Positions 56,095 through 64,000 of a stretch of 64,000 nt of DNA are shown piece by piece. Both the position numbers and the translations under genes were made by a program. Position 1 is the stretch's first letter. Every line of letters begins with the position of its first letter. This stretch comes from an uncultured Methanomicrobiales archaeon. Lineage in GTDB: Archaea; Halobacteriota; Methanomicrobia; Methanomicrobiales; Methanospirillaceae. The notes beneath the pieces were generated by a model, which made no database searches, had not been told where the DNA came from, and saw nothing but the letters and a program-made list of their open reading frames with translations. The stretch is taken from positions 1 through 64,000 of the forward strand of contig CAILCG010000004.1 in the NCBI GenBank assembly GCA_903832665.1, in the 5' to 3' direction.

Positions 56095-57474
56095 GTGCTC
56101 TCCGTTCTCTTCATAGATGATGAACCCGCCCTTCTGGAAATGATCAAGCTTATGTCAGAACGGTCGCGCGAGATCTCTTTGGATACCGCACAGTCTGCAA
56201 AGGAGGGACTAAAAACTCTTCAGAGTAAAACCTTCGATGCAATTATCGTTGATTATGCAATGCCGGAGATTTCGGGAATCGATTTTCTAAAAACACTCCG
56301 TTCGAAAGGTGATCGGACCCCCGTCATTATCTTCACCGCTGTAGGGCGCGATAATGTGGCAATCGAAGCGCTGAACTATGGAGCGAACTTCTTCTTGCAT
56401 AAAAGAGAAGACCCGCGGATGCAGTTCCGCGAACTGGTAACTGTTGTCACACAGGCTGTTGAACAGAACCCTGTCGGACGATCGCTGAACGCGACCCAGC
56501 GTATCATATCTGAAATGTTTAATTTTTCCTCGGATCCCATCTTCGCCATTGACTCGGATGGTCAGGTAATTGCATGGAATGAGTCGATGGAGCAGCTTAC
56601 CAATGTCCCTGCGAGTACGATTATCGGCAAGGGAGACTTTGCATACGCGGAGCCGTTCTTTGGGACCCGGAGAAAAATGCTGGTGAACCTGGTTTTTGCA
56701 ACGGATGAAGAGATCCGGGAAGCGAAATATATGCTGATCAGCCGGGTCACTAAAGGTACGGTGATTGCCGTCACCCGGGGGGAGAAACCCGATGGGAGTG
56801 AGTGGACTCTCTGGGCAAAAGCAAAGCCTCTTTACGATCTTCATGGTTCTTTCATCGCAGCTGTCAGCACAATCCGGGATGTCACGGCGACATTCGGGGA
56901 TGTAGCTTTACGACAGCAGTCTGGCAACGGGTTTCAGCTAGTTGCCCCTAGTGACAAGACTGCACCGGTAAAGGGATTGATCAAAAAAATGCTTGGGAGG
57001 GCTCTGATTCACTATAAAGAGGGTGTGGATCTGTTTGTGCGCGAGAAAGATTGCACGAAAGCGATTGCAGCCTTTGACCGTGCCCTGTCGATCGATGACA
57101 AACTATCCTATGCCTGGAACGATCGCGGTGTATGTTTCCGCGAGCTGGGTGATAACACCAATGCACTGAAATCTCACCTGAGGGCTGTGGAACTTGCCCC
57201 TGATAACACCGAGTATCTTTTTAACCTGGGCGAGACCCTGGAGCTGATCGGGGTGCTCTACAACAGCAACAAATATGTTGATTCTGCGATCCAGACATTC
57301 AGGATGGTGACAGATCTCCTCCCGAATAATGCGGCAGTATGGGATCATTTGGAGATCTGTTATAAAGAGGTTGGAAAAAATGAGGAATCAAAATTCTCCT
57401 TTGACTGGGCCAGGGATATCCGGCTCGGGAACAAAGATACCCCCATAATCCCCCGGCGCAATGAGTTTCTCTGA
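56095..57474 (+). CDS. Response regulator with PAS and TPR domains
   Basis: The 459-residue protein has a receiver domain (1-120): acidic pair D8/D9, phospho-acceptor D53 in IIVDYAMPE, Thr in IIFTA and Lys in FLHKRE. A PAS domain (about 140-265, with DPIFAIDSDGQVIAWN) follows. A TPR region (about 310-440) has ALIHYKEGVDLF and AWNDRGVCFRELGD. There is no DNA-binding or enzymatic output, so it likely acts by protein contact. GTG start. No partner kinase is adjacent. Confidence 0.88.
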   Translation: MLSVLFIDDEPALLEMIKLMSERSREISLDTAQSAKEGLKTLQSKTFDAIIVDYAMPEISGIDFLKTLRSKGDRTPVIIFTAVGRDNVAIEALNYGANFFLHKREDPRMQFRELVTVVTQAVEQNPVGRSLNATQRIISEMFNFSSDPIFAIDSDGQVIAWNESMEQLTNVPASTIIGKGDFAYAEPFFGTRRKMLVNLVFATDEEIREAKYMLISRVTKGTVIAVTRGEKPDGSEWTLWAKAKPLYDLHGSFIAAVSTIRDVTATFGDVALRQQSGNGFQLVAPSDKTAPVKGLIKKMLGRALIHYKEGVDLFVREKDCTKAIAAFDRALSIDDKLSYAWNDRGVCFRELGDNTNALKSHLRAVELAPDNTEYLFNLGETLELIGVLYNSNKYVDSAIQTFRMVTDLLPNNAAVWDHLEICYKEVGKNEESKFSFDWARDIRLGNKDTPIIPRRNEFL

Positions 57475-57566
57475 TTTTACCTTACATGATGTAGAGTCTC
57501 CAGTCCATTGCCTCCTCTCTTTTACATTTAACGATTTCATCCTTACGGTCTGCAAGGACTAATATA

Positions 57567-58619
57567 ATGGCACAAACGATGCTGAATGCAATGAATCTGC
57601 GATCGCGTCTGGCGGTACTATTCCTGCTTATTCTGTGTATAATTCTTCCGTCTGCTGCTCACGTACCGGTTACCGCTGACGGGAATACTGATATTCGTAC
57701 TGCGTATCCCGTCGAAATCCCGAATAAGTCCTATGTGATGTACGGGCACCTCCACCAAGCGGGAGAGCCGGGCTGGTATCAGCTGCGTATGAAACCGGGT
57801 GATCGACTCGTAGTTTCGCTGATGACCCCCGGGTACAATACCTCTGTTCCGGATATGGTCGTGATGAGCCCGGGAACCTCTTTGTCTCCCGGGGAACAGC
57901 CCCTGTCGATCAATGTCCCGGAAGGATATCGTGCAGAAATTATCAAAGGAGGAGCACCCCGAAGCGCTGCGCACGAGCCATTCAGTCCGGCAGCGGTTTT
58001 TGAGGTGGCATCATACTCAAGGGAAAACACCACCCCGGAATTGTATTACCTTGCCATTGTCAGTTCCGCTAACGAGACCTCATATAGTATTGCAGTAGGG
58101 TACGTTGAAGAGTTCACTCCTCTGGAATGGGTGCTTGTCCCCGTCAATGTGATCACCACGCATCTCTGGGAGGGGCAATCGATCCTCGTGATTCTTACCC
58201 CCTTCCTTGCTGTGGTTATCTTTGGTTTTATCGTGATCTCAAGGCGCGAGAGTCGCAAAGGTCCTCGCATGACGTATTCCGGCTGGCTCGCGACGATTGC
58301 CGGTTTATGTTACCTGGGGGGTGCGGCGATCACAGTGGTACAGATGGTCCGTGCGATTGCGGTTACCGGCCTTGCTTCCTCGGTCGCAGTCACTCTTGTC
58401 TTTGCTATCATTCCTATGGTGCTGGGCATTTGGATGCTGCGCATAGGGCGTCAATCCTCGGGAATGACAATCCACAACCGGATCTTCCTTGTGCTGATAG
58501 CTATTCTGGGATCAGTATTCTGGGCAGGGTTGGTCATAGGACCAGTGATTGCAATCGCCGCTGCAGCATTTCCGCAAAAGATAAAACCGCCCCCGGAAAA
58601 AATGCAAGGCGATGAATAA
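57567..58619 (+). CDS. Membrane protein with an external beta domain and four helices
   Basis: The 350-residue protein has a signal peptide (about 12-34), an extracytoplasmic domain of about 155 residues containing GWYQLRMKPGDRLVVSLMTP, and four transmembrane helices from about 190. The external part resembles pre-peptidase-type beta domains. A short cytoplasmic tail ends KPPPEKMQGDE. Function not recognised. Confidence 0.65.
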   Translation: MAQTMLNAMNLRSRLAVLFLLILCIILPSAAHVPVTADGNTDIRTAYPVEIPNKSYVMYGHLHQAGEPGWYQLRMKPGDRLVVSLMTPGYNTSVPDMVVMSPGTSLSPGEQPLSINVPEGYRAEIIKGGAPRSAAHEPFSPAAVFEVASYSRENTTPELYYLAIVSSANETSYSIAVGYVEEFTPLEWVLVPVNVITTHLWEGQSILVILTPFLAVVIFGFIVISRRESRKGPRMTYSGWLATIAGLCYLGGAAITVVQMVRAIAVTGLASSVAVTLVFAIIPMVLGIWMLRIGRQSSGMTIHNRIFLVLIAILGSVFWAGLVIGPVIAIAAAAFPQKIKPPPEKMQGDE

Positions 58620-58691
58620 TTTTGAACTATCAGCCATGTCAAAAAAAGGATATAGCCAGGGAGTTGTCCCTTTTACAGAATTGGCATACTA

Positions 58692-58715
58692 CAACCCCTG
58701 CTTTATGAGGGGTTG
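58692..58715. other. Perfect hairpin between membrane gene and tRNAs
   Basis: CAACCCCT (58692-58699) pairs perfectly with AGGGGTTG (58708-58715) around an 8-base loop. No T-run follows, so it is not a standard terminator. It may act in RNA processing or be part of a repeat. Confidence 0.4.
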
Positions 58716-58796
58716 AATATTCCTGCTGCTGATTCTGCTGGCACGTGTTCATGACAATCATTAATACAAACGCTCACCAAAATTGTAGAGCACAGT

Positions 58797-58867
58797 GCAT
58801 CGATGGTCTAGTGGTATGACTTAAGCCTTCCAAGCTTATAGCCCGGGTTCAATTCCCGGTCGATGCA
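58797..58867 (+). tRNA. tRNA-Gly (TCC)
   Basis: A 71-base cloverleaf. Acceptor GCATCGA pairs with TCGATGC. The anticodon stem TAAGC/GCTTA closes loop CTTCCAA with anticodon TCC. T-arm CCGGG TTCAATT CCCGG is normal. CCA is not encoded. A TTAATACAAA stretch at 58761-58770 is the likely TATA element. Confidence 0.95.
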
Positions 58868-58869
58868 TC

Positions 58870-58943
58870 GGGCTCGTGGTCTAGTTGGCTATGACGTCGC
58901 CTTCACACGGCGGAGGTCCTGAGTTCGAATCTCAGCGGGCCCA
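58870..58943 (+). tRNA. tRNA-Val (CAC)
   Basis: A 74-base cloverleaf only 2 bases after tRNA-Gly. Acceptor GGGCTCG pairs with CGGGCCC (one T-G pair). Anticodon loop TTCACAC gives CAC. T-arm CTGAG TTCGAAT CTCAG is normal. CCA is not encoded. The two tRNAs are probably one transcript. Confidence 0.95.
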
Positions 58944-59007
58944 TGTATTTTGTGATATTTTTCTGCCGAGGCATGCCTTTATCGCGTGAACCCCGGATAT
59001 TCCTGTT

Positions 59008-60099
59008 ATGAAGCCGGTCTTTGTCAACGGTGTTGTCCCCGGGAGGCGGGCAGATGCGCTCGCTGCCTGTATCCGGGATGTATTTCTGCACGCTGCTGAT
59101 AATCTCTCATGGCTGGGTGATGGCGATACGGTCCTGCTGAAACCAGCGCTCAACTCTCCTGACTCCTATCCCTCAACCACCCACCCGCTCGCGATCAGGG
59201 TTGTCTCCGAACTGCTGGAAGAACACGGAGCACATGTGGTTATAGGGGACCAGTCGGGGATTGAGCATGTGCTCCATCACCCCGGGGGCGTGATCCACGG
59301 CAGCACGAAAGAGAATTACGGGCTGTCGGGGATGGGCATGAAGGATGATGCCAGGTTCGTAAGCTTTGAAGACGGGGGATGGGACGAGGGTTTTTATCAT
59401 CACTGTTCTACGGAAACAATGTCATGGCGGGATGGTTTTTTCATTACTTGGTGGGCGAAGAAAGCTGATCATATCATCAGCCTGCCCCGGGTCAGCGCCC
59501 ACAGCCAGGCCGGTGCTACCTTGGGATTCAAGATTATGGTGGGGATGTTGCGGGAGGACAGTAGGATGGAGTTCCACGCGAACGGTCCATATAACAATTT
59601 CATCACGGCCGCAGCAAGGGGAAGCACTCTCGTTTCCCGCGACGATGGTTCCGGCACTTTTTTCGAGAAGATCATCGAGATCAGCGATGCCCTGAGGGAC
59701 AAGCTGCGTCTTACCCTGTTTGTCGCGACCGAAGCGCAGACTACCTTTGGCCCAAACCGGTTCGGAATACGGTTGGGACAGGTTGGTCTGGGAAGAGCAC
59801 ATGTCATGAGTCCCGAACCCGGGCTGGCATTCGCGAGCGCAGATCCTGTAGCTGCGGAAGTGTTTGCACTTGCTCTGCTCAGGGATCTCAAGCAATCCGT
59901 TCCTTTTTTCCCGCGGCTTTCCGAACGAATCGCTCTTTACCAGAACAAAAATGTACAGGCCTTCACTGCGATCCCGGCCCGGGATCATCCCTGCGTCCGG
60001 CATGCCATAAAGATTGGACTGGGTGAACTACCGGGAGGGATTCTCTATACGGACGTCCCGTGTACTGTGCAGGACCGGTTGAACCAGTATATCATATGA
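59008..60099 (+). CDS. DUF362 domain protein (second copy)
   Basis: The 363-residue protein has VLLKPALNSPDSYPSTTHP, AHVVIGDQSGIEHV, the KADHIISLPRVSAHSQAGATL region with GFKIMVG, and ASADPVAAEVFALALL. It belongs to the same family as 4910-5830 but is longer and clearly diverged. No ferredoxin cysteines are seen. It starts 64 bases after tRNA-Val. Confidence 0.8.
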   Translation: MKPVFVNGVVPGRRADALAACIRDVFLHAADNLSWLGDGDTVLLKPALNSPDSYPSTTHPLAIRVVSELLEEHGAHVVIGDQSGIEHVLHHPGGVIHGSTKENYGLSGMGMKDDARFVSFEDGGWDEGFYHHCSTETMSWRDGFFITWWAKKADHIISLPRVSAHSQAGATLGFKIMVGMLREDSRMEFHANGPYNNFITAAARGSTLVSRDDGSGTFFEKIIEISDALRDKLRLTLFVATEAQTTFGPNRFGIRLGQVGLGRAHVMSPEPGLAFASADPVAAEVFALALLRDLKQSVPFFPRLSERIALYQNKNVQAFTAIPARDHPCVRHAIKIGLGELPGGILYTDVPCTVQDRLNQYII

Positions 60100-60383
60100 A
60101 TAATTCTCCCTGTGCAAATCAACCGGGGTACGACAACCTTTCACTTTTTTCCAGAATCTTACTTGAAAAATGTTCAGGACCTCCTGCAAAACAATCCTGA
60201 GTAAACCGCATATGCCCGGATTTTGAAAAACAAATCCCGATAATTAACTTGTCTCCACTGGAAATGAAGGGGTACATTTATACCGTGATTTGTTGTAATA
60301 AATCGCCCGTGCATTGCACAAGCGTGCCAAAGGTGAATGCAATACTCGGCTTTGGGGCCAGAACAATGGCAGATGGGGCAGGT

Positions 60384-60505
60384 GCCTCTCCGGGTAATTG
60401 GGGGGTGGTACCCTGTCTTGCACAAGAGTGGGGGAGGGTGTACCCCACTCATGCTGAGGATAGGGACCCCCCCCTCTTTGTTTGGAGAGGGGTACCTCCA
60501 TCGGG
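60384..60505. repeat. G/C-block intergenic element with hairpins (copy 2)
   Basis: GAGTGGGG (60426-60433) and CCCCACTC (60443-60450) form a perfect 8-bp stem. CCCCTCT and AGAGGGG (about 60472-60492) form another, leading into GGTACC. The second part matches the element at 6090-6126. The rest of the 60100-60632 spacer has no gene that I can support. Confidence 0.55.
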
Positions 60506-60632
60506 AAAAAAACAGAGTGATCTATCTTGCGTAAAAAAGTCTGATCGAACTCACAGGATCCGGTATTTTAAAACAGTTTAATAATCTGAATGGTAGAAAA
60601 GAATCACATTTTTCCCGTATTCTATTCCCTAT

Positions 60633-62336
60633 TCAGTGCTCCATATGGATCTTCAGCACAGCTAGCCCGCCGGATGCCGAAGAGCTTGCACTGTCCGCAT
60701 GTGCTTTGATAAGGAATCCCCCGAGAAGGAGCATTGCGGACGGATCGTTGAGGATCTCTTCCTCACTGGGGCGCTTCTCGGGCAAAGGGAGGGCAGTGCC
60801 GGTGTACGAGACTTCGGCATCGAGGCTGTGCTCATCGAACGAGACCGCAACAGTCACCGGCCCTGAGGTCCGCGCCTCCCCACTAACAAGCTCGCAGGCC
60901 TCGCTCAGCGCCATTGCCATCCGGTGGATCACCTCACCTCTTGCGGCCCAGGCCTCGCCCTGCCGCTCCATGAGAGTGAAGACCTGATCCGAGATCCGGC
61001 CTTCCGGATCAATGGTTGCTGTGATGTGCTTCTTCACGCCGATCCTCATCACCAGATTCAGGATGATGGCAATGACTGTTGTCAGGGAAAGAGCCGAATC
61101 GAAGAGCGGGCTGAACAGCGGGGGAACGCTGGAGTACGCCCCGGGGATGAGATAGATGCTGATCCCGAAGATGAACGAGATCCCGATCACAAAGATCTTC
61201 CGGGAGTCCAGCATCCGGGTGGTGATGGTCTGAAAACCCCCAACAATGATGAACCCGGCAACATAGATGAGTGTCCCGCCAATGACCGGGCCCGGCATGA
61301 TCAGAAAGACCGTGGCTAGGATCGGGAGAAATGCCAGCACGATCAGGATCCCGCCGGTCATGAACCCGATGTACCGGCTCGTCGAGCGGGTGGCAATTGA
61401 GAGGCCGATGTTTGACGAGGATCCTGTCTGTCCCATTCCCCCGAACAGTCCCCCAAGTAATGATGCGATTCCGTCCGCGAAAAGCCCCGACTGGATGTTT
61501 TTCATGTCGGATCGTTTCCATTCCGTATTGTTGATCCGCTGGCAAATCGAGAACTCGCCAACACTTTTTACAAACGTCACAGTCGCTGCAATTCCGAACG
61601 GGATAAGGAGTACAGGCTGGAAAGAGAGCCCGAAGTAGCGCGGGTCGGGGAAGGCAACAAGAGGTGAGGCGGTGATCTGTCCCAACGGGTCTGCACCCGC
61701 GAGACCGGTTGCAATGCAGAGCGCGTACCCGACAACCATCCCGATGATGACGGGAAAGAGGCGAAACTGTCCCCGGCCCCAGACAGTAACCCCGACCGTG
61801 ACCGAAAGGGTGATGATCGCGATCGCCGTTACGGTCAGGTCCGGGGATGTGGCCGTGCCAGTCATGCCAAAGAATTGTGGCAGGGCATAGGGCACCACCG
61901 CAACCCCGAGCATCATGATCACCAACCCCGTCACTTCAACCGGGAAGAGCACGCGAAGCCGCTGGACCACTCGCGAGAGAGCAACCTGCAATACCCCGGA
62001 ACAGGCGGTCATCCCGCAGAGAAGTGAGAGTCCCCCGGTGTGGATGGCGAGGATCGAGGCCGAGACGTAATTGGGCCCGGCCACCCGGGGAATGAGAAAC
62101 CCTGAACCGAATTCCGGGTGCTTAATCGCCTGGAAGATCGTGGCAATCCCATTCGCGAGCATCGACATCGAGACAAAGAACGCAGATGCGCCAGCCTCGA
62201 GGCCTGCTGCCCGGGCAACGAGGATCGGGAAGACGCACGCTGTCGCGACAATCCCCGTGTGCTGCAGGCCCAGCAGGAAGACCTGAGGAAACGGGGGCTT
62301 GTCATCGGCAGAATATTCGAGATCGGCAGGGCGCAT
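60633..62336 (-). CDS. NCS2 uracil/xanthine-type permease with a C-terminal HATPase-like domain
   Basis: The 567-residue protein has a full permease of about 440 residues. FVKSVGEFSICQRINNTEW and GGMGQTGSSSNIGLSIATRS are the family's transport motifs. About 110 extra residues follow the last helix. They contain VIHRMAMALSEACELV, VTVAVSFDEHSLDAEVSYTG and end GGLAVLKIHMEH. This order resembles the GHKL/RsbW-type ATPase fold, though the N-box Asn and the G1 Asp are not evident. It may be a regulatory or vestigial domain. Transported base is not certain. Confidence 0.85.
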   Translation of the reverse strand: MRPADLEYSADDKPPFPQVFLLGLQHTGIVATACVFPILVARAAGLEAGASAFFVSMSMLANGIATIFQAIKHPEFGSGFLIPRVAGPNYVSASILAIHTGGLSLLCGMTACSGVLQVALSRVVQRLRVLFPVEVTGLVIMMLGVAVVPYALPQFFGMTGTATSPDLTVTAIAIITLSVTVGVTVWGRGQFRLFPVIIGMVVGYALCIATGLAGADPLGQITASPLVAFPDPRYFGLSFQPVLLIPFGIAATVTFVKSVGEFSICQRINNTEWKRSDMKNIQSGLFADGIASLLGGLFGGMGQTGSSSNIGLSIATRSTSRYIGFMTGGILIVLAFLPILATVFLIMPGPVIGGTLIYVAGFIIVGGFQTITTRMLDSRKIFVIGISFIFGISIYLIPGAYSSVPPLFSPLFDSALSLTTVIAIILNLVMRIGVKKHITATIDPEGRISDQVFTLMERQGEAWAARGEVIHRMAMALSEACELVSGEARTSGPVTVAVSFDEHSLDAEVSYTGTALPLPEKRPSEEEILNDPSAMLLLGGFLIKAHADSASSSASGGLAVLKIHMEH

Positions 62337-62463
62337 ATCACACGAAACGAGGTTGTGTAAATATTAAAGCGGTTCGGAAAGACACCCGCGGGAAAATCTG
62401 GTTGATCTCTCCGCGATCAATATACGGCCTCCCACACCATATTCCAGTACACTGGAGATTCCC

Positions 62464-63342
62464 ATGCAGATCACCCCCGCTGTCCACGCACTAAGGCACC
62501 CGTTCCAGGTCCCGGTTGCACCCGGTATCGCTCTCGATCGTTTCGTGTACTCGTACCTCATTGCGGGCGAGACGATCACGCTCATTGATACGGGTGTAGC
62601 GGGTTGTGAAAAGAGGATCTTTGAATATATCAGGTCCATAGGTCGCGATCCTTCGGAGATCTCGCTCGTCATTCTGACTCACTCCCATCCGGATCATATC
62701 GGGTCTGTCCGGGCAATACGGGAGGCCACCCGGTGCAGTGTGGCAGCACACCCGGCCGAACGGGCATGGATAGAGGATGTGGAACGCCAGAACCTGGAGC
62801 GCCCTGTCCCGGGATTTGCCACGCTGGTTGGGGGGTCCGTGTCCATCGATTATGAGCTTGAATCGGGTCTCACCATTGACACCGATGGGACAAGAGAATA
62901 TGATCTTGAGGTGATACATACACCGGGTCATTCCGCCGGTTCCATTGCTCTTTTCATGCCGGGCCAGGGGGCACTCTTTTCCGGTGATGTAATCCCGGTG
63001 ACTGGGGATCTCCCGGTTTACGATGATGCAGGGGGATCTGTCCATTCGATACGCCTTCTACGATCCATACGGGGCATCCGTATCCTCCTTTCAGCATGGG
63101 ATGAGCCCCGGTTTGGTGACGATGCCTATGGCCAGATGGACCGGGCGCTTGCCTATCTCCAGAAGATCCATCTGGCTGTCATAGCATCCGCTAACAACGG
63201 CGATACTGACATGGAAGAGCTCACACGGAAAACAGCAGCAGCTCTGGGGCTCCCTCCGCCGGCGGTCAACCCGCTGCTCACCCGCACTTTTGCAGCAAAT
63301 ATCCGTGCACGGGACACTGATATACCGCTGGACTTTCCTTAG
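62464..63342 (+). CDS. MBL-fold metallohydrolase
   Basis: The 292-residue protein has the metal motif LTHSHPDHIGSV near residue 80, HTPGHSAGSIALF and FSGDVIPV. It has the glyoxalase II-like form. The substrate is unknown. It is divergent from the permease gene and convergent with the 5'-nucleotidase. Confidence 0.9.
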   Translation: MQITPAVHALRHPFQVPVAPGIALDRFVYSYLIAGETITLIDTGVAGCEKRIFEYIRSIGRDPSEISLVILTHSHPDHIGSVRAIREATRCSVAAHPAERAWIEDVERQNLERPVPGFATLVGGSVSIDYELESGLTIDTDGTREYDLEVIHTPGHSAGSIALFMPGQGALFSGDVIPVTGDLPVYDDAGGSVHSIRLLRSIRGIRILLSAWDEPRFGDDAYGQMDRALAYLQKIHLAVIASANNGDTDMEELTRKTAAALGLPPPAVNPLLTRTFAANIRARDTDIPLDFP

Positions 63343-63377
63343 TAACGATAAAGATCTGATGCGGGGGTAAATCCGTG

Positions 63378-64000
63378 TCAGTGGATCCGCTGGATTCTTC
63401 CGTCAGCGGTCATATTCACCGGCTGGGGAAAAGACCCGAGATATGATGCCAGGGTATCAACATCGGACGGCCCGGAGGTAATGAGGGTCCCGTTCGTGAA
63501 TACCGTATAACCGTCACCCCCGATGGAAAGGTAATCCATCATGGCTGATGTATAGGTCGCGTCGGGGTTAAGCGGGACACCCCCGACGCGGATTTCCTTC
63601 ACCCGGCTGACCTCTGGCTGTGCAGCATCATAGGTATAGGTCATTCCCGACACCGCGAGAGGGTGTGGGGGAAGCGGCTCCTGCCATTGCCGTTCAAGCG
63701 CGTCATGGATCTGCTGACCGGTCAGTTCCATTGAAACGATCGTTCCCGAAAACGGCTGAATCTTAAAGAGGTCGCCCCATGTGGCATTTCCTTGTTTGAG
63801 ATCAGCCCGCAGGGTCCCGGTTGTGATAAACGCAACATCGGTCTCCATAATCGAGCGCTGGGAATCAACCAGAAGATCCCCGAGTGCAGATTCCCCTGCA
63901 GCATTTTGTTCCCGGGTGATGTCCTGTGCAACAACGGCAATCTGCCTGCTAATCACCGGGGCAACAGCCTGCGAGTCTGTAGCAAGAAATGCTGTAGTTT
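63378..64000 (-). CDS. 5'-nucleotidase / UDP-sugar hydrolase, C-terminal part
   Basis: The frame runs off the right edge, so only the last 207 residues are seen. NAAGESALGDLLVDSQR, FITTGTLRADL, WGDLFKIQPFSGTIVSMELTG and MMDYLSIGGDGYTVF match the substrate-binding C-terminal domain of secreted 5'-nucleotidases. It should hydrolyse extracellular nucleotides. Confidence 0.88.
   Translation of the reverse strand, partial: TTAFLATDSQAVAPVISRQIAVVAQDITREQNAAGESALGDLLVDSQRSIMETDVAFITTGTLRADLKQGNATWGDLFKIQPFSGTIVSMELTGQQIHDALERQWQEPLPPHPLAVSGMTYTYDAAQPEVSRVKEIRVGGVPLNPDATYTSAMMDYLSIGGDGYTVFTNGTLITSGPSDVDTLASYLGSFPQPVNMTADGRIQRIH

Noticed and set aside
58692-58715. Intrinsic terminator before the tRNA genes
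   Set aside because: The stem is perfect but no T-run follows, so it was listed as an unexplained hairpin instead.
60249-60581. Frames in the spacer after the second DUF362 gene
   Set aside because: They consist of G/C-block hairpin sequence shared with another spacer, which explains the Gly/Pro-rich translation.

Overview
The window is a gene-dense stretch of about 50% G+C from a methanogenic euryarchaeon, most likely a Methanoregula-like member of the Methanomicrobiales. Evidence is the archaeal translation set (aIF2-gamma, aRF1, EF-2, S24e, S27ae, L40e, Rpo7/Spt4), O-phosphoseryl-tRNA synthetase (SepS), the wyosine enzyme Taw1, archaeosine-precursor genes, a fused Kae1-Bud32, AglB, minimal SufBC, methanogen-type DUF2098 and DUF2124-like proteins, and PEGA and other cell-surface proteins. 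The genus is inferred from protein flavour, not from a database search.

Layout. 1-13.5 kb: accessory and surface genes (secreted proteins, an orphan DNA methyltransferase, DUF362, a HicB-like protein, a GCAxxG redox protein, an aminotransferase interrupted by an amber codon, a PEGA surface protein with a sensor-like partner, two tandem cyclophilins). 13.6-14.2 kb: a noncoding satellite array in a 25-bp register. 14.3-18.1 kb (minus): a frameshifted small GTPase, then the str operon S12-S7-EF-2. 18.3-26.9 kb (plus): an almost gapless run queD-queE-queC-nudix-hydrolase-aRF1-argS-taw1-sepS. 27.3-30.7 kb (minus): an MrfB/YprB-like nuclease followed by a multiply broken MrfA/YprA-like helicase. 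30.8-36.6 kb: HAD phosphatase, a second orphan DNA methyltransferase, sufCB, pcm, cyclase. 36.7-46.6 kb: amino-sugar nucleotide synthesis (glmM, two GlmU-like genes, glmS, acetyltransferase, glycosyltransferase) leading to the oligosaccharyltransferase AglB. 46.6-54.1 kb: HDAC-like, DUF2098, then a translation/transcription cluster from aIF2-gamma to L40e. 54.2-64 kb: Bles03-like protein, HtpX, response regulator, membrane protein, tRNA-Gly and tRNA-Val, second DUF362, a permease with an unusual C-terminal domain, an MBL hydrolase and a partial 5'-nucleotidase.

How the genes work together. Three biochemical modules are clear: tRNA charging and modification (queDEC, argS, taw1, sepS, kae1-bud32), UDP-amino-sugar supply to N-glycosylation (glmM/glmU/glmS to aglB), and Fe-S assembly (sufCB). 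The less ordinary content is structural: a nested satellite, a triplet of palindromic boxes spaced exactly 19 bp, intergenic hairpin families, and four disrupted genes whose lesions are consistent to the nucleotide with single-base events.
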